Part shown: positions 51,333 through 59,689 of the stretch, piece after piece | Position numbering within the stretch: position 1 is the stretch's first letter | Layout: the number at the start of each line of letters is the position of its first letter | Source: JBBDRJ01 sp963766295 | Lineage (GTDB): Bacteria > Actinomycetota > JAICYB01 | Assembly (NCBI GenBank): GCA_963766295.1 | Contig: CAVXYW010000001.1 | Coordinates: 62,001 to 126,000, forward strand | Direction of reading: 5' to 3' | DNA length: 64,000 nucleotides | The notes under the pieces: generated by a model | Seen by the model: the letters and a program-made list of their open reading frames with translations, nothing else | Told to the model about the DNA's origin: nothing | The model's database searches: none | Program-made: the position numbers and the translations under genes

Positions 51333-52493
51333 TCACCCCTTCGGCATCCCGAGCACCCGCTCGGCGACGATGTTCCTCTGGATCTGCGAAGTGCCGGCCG
51401 CGATCGTTATCGACATCGCGTGCATCCAGCCGCGAATGTGCTCCGCTGCCGCGTCGTCGGAGAGCGATACCACTTGTCTGTCGAGGAGCCGCATGGCCAG
51501 ATCGCCCATCTTGTGACGCAGCTCCGAGTAATGGAGCTTGAATACCGATCCGCCCGGACCGGGCACGCCGTCACGTTCAGCTTGCGTCACGTTGCGTTTG
51601 GTCAATGCCCACAGCGCATCGAGCTCGGCCTTCATATGACCCAGCTCGCGACGCACTCCGCCATCTGCGAAGTGGCCGCCGCGCTTGGCGATCTCGGCGA
51701 GCCTGCTCAGCAGCTGCATCGATGAGAGCAGCTCGGAGACGAACGCGGTCCCGCGTTCGAAGGAAAACGTGACCATGGCAACCCGCCAGCCGTCGTTCTC
51801 ATCGCCGACACGGTTGGCGACCGGGATGCGAACGTCGTTGAAGAACACTTCGCTGAACTCAGACGACCCCTGGATCGTCTTCAACGGCCGGACGTCGATG
51901 CCCGGCGTGTCCATCGGACAGATCAGCCACGTGATCCCGCGATGTTTTGGTGCTTCAGGATCCGTGCGAACCAACAGCTCACAGTAGTCGGCTACCTGCG
52001 CGAAGGACGTCCAGATCTTCGATCCATTGACGATGTACTCGTTGCCAACGCGAACCGCTCGGCATTGCAGCGAAGCCAAGTCGCTTCCGGCACCCGGCTC
52101 GCTGAAACCTTGGCACCAGACCTCGTCGCCGCGCAGTATGCGCGGCAGGTGCGCAGAGCGCTGTTCGTCATTCGCTTCCGCGATAAGCGTCGGACCGGCG
52201 TGTAGAAGGCCGACGAAGTTCACACCGACGTAAGGCGCGCCGGCGCGTTCGCTTTCTTCGAGGAAGATCAGATGCTCGGTTGGTGTGCCGCCGCGACCGC
52301 CGAACTCGGCGGGCCAGTTGATCCCTGCGTAACCGGCCTCGTTGAGCATGTGCTGCCAATCGGTGTCGTAAGCGCGCCGAGAGGACCAATCCTCGGCAGC
52401 AGGCTCGGCGGGAATGGAAGGAAGGACATCGCCGAGCCACGCTCGCAGTTCTTTTCGGAACGCCTCTTCGGCGTCGGTGTAACGAAGGTCCAT
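51333..52493 (-). CDS. acyl-CoA dehydrogenase, full-length subunit
   Basis: 386 aa with normal ACAD layout: N-terminal helices (EEAFRKELRAWLGDVLPSIP), FAD/substrate loops WCQGFSEPGAGSDLASLQ and GSKIWTSFAQVADY, and C-terminal AGTSQIQRNIVAERVLGMPKG. It introduces a 2,3 double bond into an acyl-CoA. It is first gene of the run 52493-49180 and probably forms a heteromer with the short subunit at 49605. It is divergent from the first P450 gene, with a palindrome between them. Confidence 0.92.
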   Translation of the reverse strand: MDLRYTDAEEAFRKELRAWLGDVLPSIPAEPAAEDWSSRRAYDTDWQHMLNEAGYAGINWPAEFGGRGGTPTEHLIFLEESERAGAPYVGVNFVGLLHAGPTLIAEANDEQRSAHLPRILRGDEVWCQGFSEPGAGSDLASLQCRAVRVGNEYIVNGSKIWTSFAQVADYCELLVRTDPEAPKHRGITWLICPMDTPGIDVRPLKTIQGSSEFSEVFFNDVRIPVANRVGDENDGWRVAMVTFSFERGTAFVSELLSSMQLLSRLAEIAKRGGHFADGGVRRELGHMKAELDALWALTKRNVTQAERDGVPGPGGSVFKLHYSELRHKMGDLAMRLLDRQVVSLSDDAAAEHIRGWMHAMSITIAAGTSQIQRNIVAERVLGMPKG

Positions 52494-52546
52494 GCAGGGG
52501 ACATGCTACGTGCCGCGTTGACGCCCAGGATCAAGGCGCATAACGT

Positions 52547-52560
52547 GTACTCACGAGTAC
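52547..52560. promoter_or_regulatory. palindrome between acyl-CoA dehydrogenase and P450 genes
   Basis: GTACTC-AC-GAGTAC, perfect 6-base arms with a 2-base centre, in the 92-base divergent region, 25 bases before the P450 ATG. It differs from the TGAC-N5-GTCA family, so it may bind another regulator. Confidence 0.4.
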
Positions 52561-52585
52561 GGAATCCTTTCGTCCGGGGAGAAAC

Positions 52586-53878
52586 ATGACCATCACGCCT
52601 ACGTCCGTCGATCAGATCGATCTAACCGACGTCGACCTCTTCCTCCACGGTGATCCGGACGCAGTTTGGACAACGCTTCGCCGGGAGGCCCCCGTTCATT
52701 GGAACGAACGCTCGTGGGGGCCGGGCTTCTGGAACCTCACCCGCTACGAGGACGTGCTGCGTGTCTCGACTGACGCATCGACCTTCATCTCGGGCAAGGG
52801 GATCATCCTCGACAACGACGGCAAGCGCACCATGCGCGAGCGCAACCTCGAGAACGCAACGGGCGGCGGCGGCGTCGGATTCATGGACCCGCGCGGAAAC
52901 ATGATGATCATGACCGACCCCCCGCGGCACACCGTCCTTCGCCGGATCGTCAACAAGGGTTTCACACCGCTGGCCGTGCGTCGCATGGAGCCGCACATCC
53001 GCGAGCTGGTTACCAAGATCCTGGACGACGTCATCGAGCGTGGTGAGTGCGACTTCGTCCTGGACATCTCGCGCCGGTTACCACTCGAGGTGATCTGCGA
53101 GATGGTCGGTGTTCCCGATGGCGACTGGGAGGGCATGTTCGACCTGACCAACCGCGTGATTGGCTTCGACGACCCCGAGTATGCACAGCAGCCCGAGCAG
53201 ATGACACCCGAGGACATACAACGATCGATGGGCCTCTTCCAGTACATGGGCGAGATGATCGATGCGCGCAAGACGGACCCTAAAGAGGACGTACTAACAA
53301 CGCTCGTCCACACCGAGGTGGACGGGACCAAGCTCAACAACGGCGAGATCTTCTTGATGTTCCTACTGTTGATCGTTGCAGGGAACGAAACAACCAGGAA
53401 CGCAACGACTGGCGGAATTCTCGCGCTGATGAACAATCCCGATCAGCGTCAGCGCTTGATCGACGACCCCTCTCTCATTCCTTCAGCCGTTGAAGAGACT
53501 GTGCGATGGACCTCGCCGGTCATGCACTTCGAGCGCGTCGCTACAAAGGACGTAGAGCTCGGCGGTCAGCAGATCAAGGAAGGCGACGAAGTCACGCTCT
53601 GGTACACATCGGCTAACCGCGATGAAGCAGTCTTCGAAAACCCTCAGACCTTCGACGTTGGTCGAAGCCCCAACGAGCACATCGCGTTCGGCAAAGGTGA
53701 GCATTTCTGCCTGGGAGCCAACCTCGCGCGACTCGAGCTCGTTGTCATGTTCGAAGAGCTGTTGAAACGTATGCCCGACATGGAGCTCGCGGGCCAGCCC
53801 GAGAGGCTTCGTTCGAACTTCATCCGAGGCATCAAGCGGATGCCGATCAGCTTCACACCCGGTCCGCGCTCGGCGTAG
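52586..53878 (+). CDS. cytochrome P450 (CYP124/125/142-like)
   Basis: 430-aa soluble P450. The I-helix is IVAGNETTRNATTGG, the K-helix EETVRW, and the haem loop FGKGEHFCLGANLAR has Cys375 as axial ligand. The AGNETTRN signature is typical of the mycobacterial CYP124/125/142 group, which hydroxylates the terminal methyl of sterol or methyl-branched chains. No redox partner gene is visible in the window. GGGGAGAAA precedes the ATG. It is first of three consecutive P450 genes, 10 bases before the next. Confidence 0.92.
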   Translation: MTITPTSVDQIDLTDVDLFLHGDPDAVWTTLRREAPVHWNERSWGPGFWNLTRYEDVLRVSTDASTFISGKGIILDNDGKRTMRERNLENATGGGGVGFMDPRGNMMIMTDPPRHTVLRRIVNKGFTPLAVRRMEPHIRELVTKILDDVIERGECDFVLDISRRLPLEVICEMVGVPDGDWEGMFDLTNRVIGFDDPEYAQQPEQMTPEDIQRSMGLFQYMGEMIDARKTDPKEDVLTTLVHTEVDGTKLNNGEIFLMFLLLIVAGNETTRNATTGGILALMNNPDQRQRLIDDPSLIPSAVEETVRWTSPVMHFERVATKDVELGGQQIKEGDEVTLWYTSANRDEAVFENPQTFDVGRSPNEHIAFGKGEHFCLGANLARLELVVMFEELLKRMPDMELAGQPERLRSNFIRGIKRMPISFTPGPRSA

Positions 53879-53888
53879 CGTATCGCCC

Positions 53889-55094
53889 GTGAGGTCCACG
53901 GCCGAACTTACGCTCGACACGATCGACCTCTCGGACCCGGAGCTTTACGCAACGGGCGATCCGCACGCGGTCTGGACATATCTTCGCGCGAATGCTCCGG
54001 CCTTCTTCCAGAAGCACGGCTACGGACCGGGCTTCTGGGCGATAACTCGATACGACGACGTCTTGCGGTTGTCGACAGATCGGCGTCTCTCGTCCGCCGG
54101 TGGTCGCTCGACCACGGGTAAACCCGCGGCGCCGGACGCCGCGATGGCCGACGTTCTGGTCGTGACGGATCCGCCGAAGCACACTCAACTCAGAGCGATC
54201 GTCAACAAAGCCTTCACGCCGCGCGTCGTTGCCGCCCTCGAGAACTACGTCCAAAACGTCGTTGACGAGATCGTCGAGGGACTCGTTTCGCGAAACGAGT
54301 GCGACTTCGCAACCGAAGTCGCGGCACTTCTTCCGTTCAACGTGATCTGTGAGCTGCTCGGCGCAGCCGAAAAGGATCGCGGCTCCCTGGCGCATGCGGT
54401 TGGTCACTTCATGGAATCGAACACGCACATACAACAGCCCGCGCGCAGCGACTTCCAGCTCGGCCGCTACTTCCTAGACCTTGCAGAAGAACGACGGTCC
54501 GAACCGGGAAATGATCTGATCTCCTTTCTCGTTCAGGCCGAGGTCGAAGACGAATCCTTGTCCAATGCGGACATCCTGGCGCTTTGCTCATTGCTGTTCA
54601 TCGCCGGTTCGGAGACGACGATGAACGGCATCTCCGGGGGTTTGCTCGCGTTCATCGAGAATCCTTCACAGCGTTCCAGGCTCGAGAACGACCCTTCGAT
54701 GTGGCCGAAAGCCGTCGAGGAGATCCTTCGGTTCGTCTCGCCCGTACTGAACGGAATGGTGCGCACGGCAACCGAGGACATCGACGTTCGTGATGTAACG
54801 ATCAAGGCCGGCGACAAAGTCACGCTCTGGTATCCATCTGCCAATCGCGACGAGGAGGTTTTTGAAGACTCCTTCGCCTTCGACGTCGGCCGCGATGCCA
54901 ACCCGCACATCACCTTCGGCGCCGGTCCGCACTTCTGCCTGGGCGCTAGCCTCGCACGACTGGAGATCCGCATCACGCTCGAGACCGTCTTTCGCCGCCT
55001 CGGGGACATCGAGCTCGCCGGCAACGTCGTTCGTTTACGCTCGAACGTGTCGAACGCGATCGAACATCTGCCGATCAGGTTCTCCCCGCGATGA
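53889..55094 (+). CDS. cytochrome P450 (second of three)
   Basis: 401 aa, GTG start 10 bases after the first P450 gene. The I-helix is FIAGSETTMNG, the K-helix EEILRFVSP, and the haem loop FGAGPHFCLGASLAR has Cys350. It is clearly related to the first P450 over the N terminus (LSDPELYATGDPHAVWTYLR) but diverged, suggesting an old duplication. A similar terminal-oxidation role on a different chain is possible. It overlaps the third P450 by ATGA. Confidence 0.92.
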   Translation: MRSTAELTLDTIDLSDPELYATGDPHAVWTYLRANAPAFFQKHGYGPGFWAITRYDDVLRLSTDRRLSSAGGRSTTGKPAAPDAAMADVLVVTDPPKHTQLRAIVNKAFTPRVVAALENYVQNVVDEIVEGLVSRNECDFATEVAALLPFNVICELLGAAEKDRGSLAHAVGHFMESNTHIQQPARSDFQLGRYFLDLAEERRSEPGNDLISFLVQAEVEDESLSNADILALCSLLFIAGSETTMNGISGGLLAFIENPSQRSRLENDPSMWPKAVEEILRFVSPVLNGMVRTATEDIDVRDVTIKAGDKVTLWYPSANRDEEVFEDSFAFDVGRDANPHITFGAGPHFCLGASLARLEIRITLETVFRRLGDIELAGNVVRLRSNVSNAIEHLPIRFSPR

Positions 55095-56323
55095 GCGCTC
55101 CTGCCGTCGCCCAGGTCGAGTTCAACACCTTCACCGACGAATTCGCGGCCGATCCTTACCCCAGGTACGCAGAGTTACGCGCAGCCGGACGCGTCGTTCA
55201 GAACGAATTGGGAATTTGGATGCTTCCGTACTATGAGGACGCAACGGCACTGCTGCGGCTCCCGAACGTGTCGTCCGACCCGCTGAAGTCTGAAGTCTTC
55301 GCGATGTTGTTCAAGACGTTCCTCGGCGGCGAGGACGGGCCGGGGATCCGCCTGGTCAAGAACCTGCTGTTACTCATGGACCCTCCGGATCACACACGGA
55401 TGCGTGCTCTCGCGAACGCAGCCTTCAGCCGCAAGGCGGTTGAGGACTGGCGCCCCGAGATCGAGCGCATCACCGACGAACTGTTGGACGCGCTGGTCTC
55501 CAAGGACGAAGCGGACCTCATGGCCGAGTTCGCATATCCGCTACCGGTGACGGTCATCGCCGAGCTGCTCGGCGTCCCGCTCTCCGACCGCGAGAACTTC
55601 ACGGGGTGGGGACGCGAGCTGATCGAGATGTTCAGCTTCAGCCTCGAGGAGTTCACACCGGATCGCACGGAGCGCGGCAACAACGCCGTCGTCAAGTTCA
55701 ACGAATACTTCGAAGCGCTTTCGGAAGATCGCAGGCGCGAACCCCGCGATGACTTGCTGACCGCCCTCGTGGAGGCCGAGACCGAAGGCGAGCGGCTCAA
55801 CCATGAGGAGCTGCTGGCGACTTGCCTCATCCTGCTGATCGCCGGGCACGAGACCACGGCGAACCTGATCGGGAACGGCACGGTAGCCCTGCTGCGGAAC
55901 CCGGAGGCTCGTGCGCGGCTGCGCGACGATCCGTCGGTAACATCCAGCGGTATCGAAGAGCTATTGCGCTACGACTCTCCCGTTCAGATGACTGCGCGGA
56001 CTACGCTCGAGCCGATCGAGATCGCCGGCGTCGAGATCCCGGCGGGCGCTCGTGTTGCTTCGATGCTCGGATCTTCGAACCGGGACCCGTCCCATTTCGA
56101 TCGTGCCGACGAGCTCGTGTTGGATCGCTCGGCCGCTCCTCACGTTTCGTTCGGTGGCGGCATCCACTTCTGTTTGGGCGCCCCGCTTGCCCGGCTCGAA
56201 GCACGCACTGCGATGCCGGAGCTTCTCAGACGAGTGCCGAACCTTGCGCTTGCAACGGACGAGCTCGACTGGCGTAAGACCTTCCCTTTCCGGGGACTTA
56301 GGTCGCTGCCGGTAACCGTCTGA
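55091..56323 (+). CDS. cytochrome P450 (third of three)
   Basis: 410 aa. The I-helix is LIAGHETTANLIGNG, the K-helix EELLRYDSP, and the haem loop FGGGIHFCLGAPLAR has Cys361. This is the CYP105/107-like pattern of actinobacterial P450s, so it belongs to a different branch from the two preceding genes and probably oxidises a different position. It overlaps the second P450 by ATGA; its last 26 bases overlap the convergent EXPERA-like gene. Confidence 0.92.
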   Translation: MSAPAVAQVEFNTFTDEFAADPYPRYAELRAAGRVVQNELGIWMLPYYEDATALLRLPNVSSDPLKSEVFAMLFKTFLGGEDGPGIRLVKNLLLLMDPPDHTRMRALANAAFSRKAVEDWRPEIERITDELLDALVSKDEADLMAEFAYPLPVTVIAELLGVPLSDRENFTGWGRELIEMFSFSLEEFTPDRTERGNNAVVKFNEYFEALSEDRRREPRDDLLTALVEAETEGERLNHEELLATCLILLIAGHETTANLIGNGTVALLRNPEARARLRDDPSVTSSGIEELLRYDSPVQMTARTTLEPIEIAGVEIPAGARVASMLGSSNRDPSHFDRADELVLDRSAAPHVSFGGGIHFCLGAPLARLEARTAMPELLRRVPNLALATDELDWRKTFPFRGLRSLPVTV

Positions 56324-56738
56324 ATCGGGCAACGCTGTAGATCGCAGCGAGCGGCGGAATTACCAAGTACGGAACGTTGAGCGCGTAGAACAACGCCCAG
56401 TTCGTCGGCTGCACATCCCCAGCCAGCTCGTCCACAAAATAGACGGTGGTTGTCGCGACTATCATCCCCGCGAGCGGAAGCAACAAGTTTGGAAGCCATG
56501 TTGATCGCTTGACGAATCCGTAAGCGGCTGCGCCGTACATGGGGCCGTAGATCAGAGCGAACCAACCGACCGTCTCCAACCAGAGCGGTGGGTCCTGGAA
56601 GATCGGATCGACCTCGCGCGCGTACCAGCCCTTCGTTTCGTCGATGAGGCCGAGCGCAGCCGGCATGTCGAAGACGAGCCAGCCGATGCAGAACAGCCCG
56701 AAGAAGACGGCGAATCCGATCTCTAGACGCCGGCTCAC
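56298..56738 (-). CDS. EXPERA/TMEM97-like four-helix membrane protein
   Basis: 146 aa with four predicted helices. The stretch WYAREVDPIFQDPPLW, GPMYGAAAYGFVKR and the last-helix NVPYLVIPPLAAI closely follow the pattern I recall for eukaryotic TMEM97/sigma-2 and other EXPERA proteins, including the acidic Asp before P. EXPERA proteins include sterol isomerases and sterol-transport proteins. The GTG at 56738 is chosen because it overlaps the upstream stop as GTGA and helix 1 follows. The location beside three P450s suits a sterol-like ligand; catalytic activity is not shown. Confidence 0.72.
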   Translation of the reverse strand: MSRRLEIGFAVFFGLFCIGWLVFDMPAALGLIDETKGWYAREVDPIFQDPPLWLETVGWFALIYGPMYGAAAYGFVKRSTWLPNLLLPLAGMIVATTTVYFVDELAGDVQPTNWALFYALNVPYLVIPPLAAIYSVARFRRLPAAT

Positions 56739-57541
56739 CAGAGCTGGTCGGTGTAGGTGTTCGTGCCCGGCACGGTGTGCTTGAAGGGCGAAGCGAAGAT
56801 CACATCGGCGACTTCGCCGTAGCTGGAGTTCAGATCGGCGAACGTCGAGGCCCATGCCTCGTCTGGTGGAACGTCGGTGAAGAACATCTGCAGAAACCTG
56901 ACGTCGTCATCCGCAGATGCGGGAACGTCGCTCGGCTGTCCGGGTGGCATCGGGAAAGGCTGAAATGTCAGGCACAAAGCGGCCTGGGAGCCGGCCAGTA
57001 CTTTGGGGACGATCTCCTCACGAAGCTTCGACACAGCGACGTCGCGGTCGCCGTTAGCGCGTCCGATTACAACGACGAGTCCCGGGAATCGATGGTCCAG
57101 CGCGAGCTCGGCGGGAACACCATCGGCGTCTCGAGAAACCGATCCGACGTAGTCGTAGAGCTGCGTGTGGATGTGCGTCCGTTTGTCGAACATCCGGTCG
57201 GCGTCGATGAGCACCTTCACCTGCCGGCGTCCCCATCGCCACCACTCGTCGTGATGGCCCTTGAGGATGAAGTAGATGGCCAGATACGAACCGACGGATA
57301 GATCCGGAGTTATCGGCGAGTCGGCGGGATAGCGCAGAGACTTGAGGTCCTTCGTCGAAACGAAACGGCCGGCGGCCAGGGAGTACGGACCGATCATCAC
57401 TCCCGAGTACAGATGGTCCCGTTCGTACCAGCGGTTGTATGCGACCTCGTGGCCTTTGTCCGGCTCGACCATCGTGAAAAGGATCGAGCCGAGCTCGATC
57501 GGGTCGTCTGTCAGAAACGCTTTCGTCGGATCTTCGGTCAT
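56735..57541 (-). CDS. hypothetical protein, possible EthD-like dimeric alpha-beta barrel
   Basis: 268 aa, not recognised with certainty. LFTMVEPDKGHEVAYNRWYERDHLYSGV resembles the start of EthD/dimeric alpha-beta barrel domains (a FHxWYxxxH-like motif), and a second such half may follow (PGLVVVIGRANGDRD). Trp/His-rich segment HHDEWWRWGRRQVKV. No signal peptide or membrane helices. The ATG at 57541 overlaps the CoA-ligase stop by ATGA, and its stop overlaps the EXPERA gene start, so it is in the ligase operon. It may bind or transform an intermediate of that pathway. Confidence 0.65.
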   Translation of the reverse strand: MTEDPTKAFLTDDPIELGSILFTMVEPDKGHEVAYNRWYERDHLYSGVMIGPYSLAAGRFVSTKDLKSLRYPADSPITPDLSVGSYLAIYFILKGHHDEWWRWGRRQVKVLIDADRMFDKRTHIHTQLYDYVGSVSRDADGVPAELALDHRFPGLVVVIGRANGDRDVAVSKLREEIVPKVLAGSQAALCLTFQPFPMPPGQPSDVPASADDDVRFLQMFFTDVPPDEAWASTFADLNSSYGEVADVIFASPFKHTVPGTNTYTDQLW

Positions 57542-59133
57542 GCCTTCTCCTGTATCCGGTCTCGGAGTTCGAACTTCAGCACCTTGCCGCTCGCGTTGAG
57601 CGGTAAGGCTTCGACGATCTCTACTCGTCGCGGAACTTTGTAGTTGGCCATCTTCTCGCGGGCCCACGCGATCAGTTCATCGGGATCGATCGACTCCCCC
57701 GACCTCGGGACCACGAAGGCGCAGCCCACTTCCCCCATCCTGTCGTCCGGCATCCCCACTACAGCGACCTGGCCGACGGACGGATGCGCAAGCAGCTCGT
57801 TCTCGATCTCGGCCGGATAGGCATTGAAACCGCCGACGATGAACATGTCCTTCTTCCGGTCGGTGATGGTCACGTAGCCGCGCTGATCCATCACACCTAT
57901 GTCTCCGGTGTGCAGCCATCCGTCCGCATCGATGGTCTCGGCCGTCGCCTTAGGATCCTGGTAGTAACCGCTCATGACGTTGTAGCCCCGCACGACGATC
58001 TCGCCCGGCTGTCCGCGCGGAACTTCCTTGTTCGAGTCGTCGACGACGCGCACTTCCACATCAGGGATCGCACAGCCGGAAGTGTTCGCGATGGTCTCCG
58101 CGTCGTCGGCCGGACGGCACATCGTCACGACACCCGTCGACTCGGTCAGGCCGTAAGCGGTGAGGATCGTTTCGAACGTCAGCTCCGAACGCATCCGCTT
58201 GATCAACTCGACCGGAACGACTGCGGCACCGGTGACGGCCAGACGAAGCGAAGAAAGATCGCCTCGGTCCGGCGTGTTGAGTATCGATTGGTACAGCGTC
58301 GGCGGACCTGGGAGCACAGACACTTGCTCTTCGCCGATGCGCTGAAGAACTGTCGGCACGTCGAAGACCGCGTGCGGAATTATCGTCGCGCCGCGCATCA
58401 AACATGCGATGAAGCCGGCCTTGTATCCGAAGGTGTGGAAGAACGGGTTGACGATCAGATACCTGTCCTGATCGGTGAGGCCGACCAGGCGCGACCACAC
58501 CTCGAAGACCCGCAGGGTTTGGCCGTGCGTGGTCATCACGCCTTTGGGCTTACCGGTCGTACCCGACGTGAAGATGATGTCGGCAAGATCGTCCGAAGCA
58601 ACTTCCGCGTTTCGCTTGCCGAGCTCGGCCATGGACGTCTGCTCGGTTCCCAGCAGGAAGGTCGACCAGTTGCCCGTTCCTTCGGGTGCCGGACCTCGCA
58701 GCATCACGATGCGTTCGACCGGGTCGTCCTCATATTCGGATCTGAGTAAGTCGACGTAGTCGATGTCCAGGAATCCGGAAACCGTGAACAACAACTGCGC
58801 GCCCGATCGTTCGAGGATGTAACCGGCTTCGCGGCCTTTGAACCTCGTGTTGATCGGCACGACAACACCGCCCGCTCCAAGGGTGCCGAGAGCGGCGACG
58901 ATCCATTCCCAGCAATTGGGTGCCCAGATCGCAACGCGGTCGCCGCGCTTCACGCCGACAGACATCAGTGCGCGCGAGGCTTGGTCTACGGCGGCGGCCA
59001 GTCCGGAGAAGGTCATCCGCACATCGCCGTCGACTACCGCTTCCCGGTCTCCGAAGCGTTCGGCGGCAGAGCGAACAAGTCCGGGGACGGTTCCCCACGA
59101 AAGATCGCCGCGAAGCTCGGTGACTGTGCTCAT
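57538..59133 (-). CDS. AMP-dependent acyl-CoA ligase (FadD3-like)
   Basis: 531-aa ANL ligase. The ATP loop is IIFTSGTTGKPKGVM, then AYGLTESTG, the hinge LHTGDIGVMDQRGYVTITDRKKDMFIVGGFNAYPAEIE and the catalytic Lys in NASGKVLKFEL. Overall it resembles FadD3, which activates the hexahydroindane propionate left from steroid rings, but substrate assignment by eye is weak. The ATG overlaps the palindrome at 59132-59150. Downstream genes (unknown protein, EXPERA) are coupled by ATGA and GTGA overlaps. Confidence 0.91.
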   Translation of the reverse strand: MSTVTELRGDLSWGTVPGLVRSAAERFGDREAVVDGDVRMTFSGLAAAVDQASRALMSVGVKRGDRVAIWAPNCWEWIVAALGTLGAGGVVVPINTRFKGREAGYILERSGAQLLFTVSGFLDIDYVDLLRSEYEDDPVERIVMLRGPAPEGTGNWSTFLLGTEQTSMAELGKRNAEVASDDLADIIFTSGTTGKPKGVMTTHGQTLRVFEVWSRLVGLTDQDRYLIVNPFFHTFGYKAGFIACLMRGATIIPHAVFDVPTVLQRIGEEQVSVLPGPPTLYQSILNTPDRGDLSSLRLAVTGAAVVPVELIKRMRSELTFETILTAYGLTESTGVVTMCRPADDAETIANTSGCAIPDVEVRVVDDSNKEVPRGQPGEIVVRGYNVMSGYYQDPKATAETIDADGWLHTGDIGVMDQRGYVTITDRKKDMFIVGGFNAYPAEIENELLAHPSVGQVAVVGMPDDRMGEVGCAFVVPRSGESIDPDELIAWAREKMANYKVPRRVEIVEALPLNASGKVLKFELRDRIQEKA

Positions 59134-59150
59134 CTGACGGGTCGTCAGAT
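59132..59150. promoter_or_regulatory. palindromic operator-like site at ligase start codon
   Basis: ATCTGACGGGTCGTCAGAT, a perfect 19-base palindrome (7-base arms, 5-base centre) identical to the core of the site at 24551-24579. It overlaps the first two bases of the ligase gene on the minus strand. A bound repressor would occlude the start, and if the mRNA is leaderless also the transcription start. Confidence 0.65.
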
Positions 59151-59176
59151 TACTTGCTGACGAACGCGTTCGGTTT

Positions 59177-59689
59177 TCAGAGGTCGATCCAGAAACGCTG
59201 CTTGGGAACCGAACGGTCGGGCTGGGGCACCTCGTTCTCGAAGACGCCGCCGTTGGCCTCGATGATCCTTCTCGATCCCGGGTTGTCCGCGTCGCATGTG
59301 ATCAGAACGCGATCGAGACCTATGGCGCGTGCCTCTTCCAGCGCGAGCTTGCACATGAGTGTCCCGTAGCCCATGCGCCTGCGCTTCGGGCGGATCGCGT
59401 AACCGATATGTCCGCCGAAACGCCGCAACCAATCCGTCAGCTCATGTCGGATGTTGATGGAGCCGATGTATTCGCGTTCCTCAACCAACCAGAAATTGGA
59501 CGATGCAACCCAACCGTGCGGAAGCTCGGCTCCCATGGCCCACGACCGGACGAGCCGGACGTAGTCGTCGAAGTCACGTTCAGCGTGCTCCCGCTCGTAG
59601 AGGAGCGTGTCTTCGTCCAGAGGAAATTCTCCGGCAGCCTCGAGATAGCTCTCGCGAAACTCAACCGACGGTAGAACGAGCCTCGCCAT
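59177..59689 (-). CDS. GNAT-family N-acetyltransferase (RimJ/RimL-like)
   Basis: 170 aa. Acetyl-CoA loop region YAIRPKRRRMGYGTLMCKLAL, with EREYIGSINIRHELTDWLRRFGGHIGYAI before it and NPGSRRIIEANGG as the C-terminal helix, matching acetyltransf_3-type enzymes. The ATG at 59689 overlaps the hydratase stop (TGATG) and is where the domain starts; the longer frame upstream is not GNAT-like. Substrate unknown; its place in a lipid operon may be incidental. Confidence 0.86.
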   Translation of the reverse strand: MARLVLPSVEFRESYLEAAGEFPLDEDTLLYEREHAERDFDDYVRLVRSWAMGAELPHGWVASSNFWLVEEREYIGSINIRHELTDWLRRFGGHIGYAIRPKRRRMGYGTLMCKLALEEARAIGLDRVLITCDADNPGSRRIIEANGGVFENEVPQPDRSVPKQRFWIDL

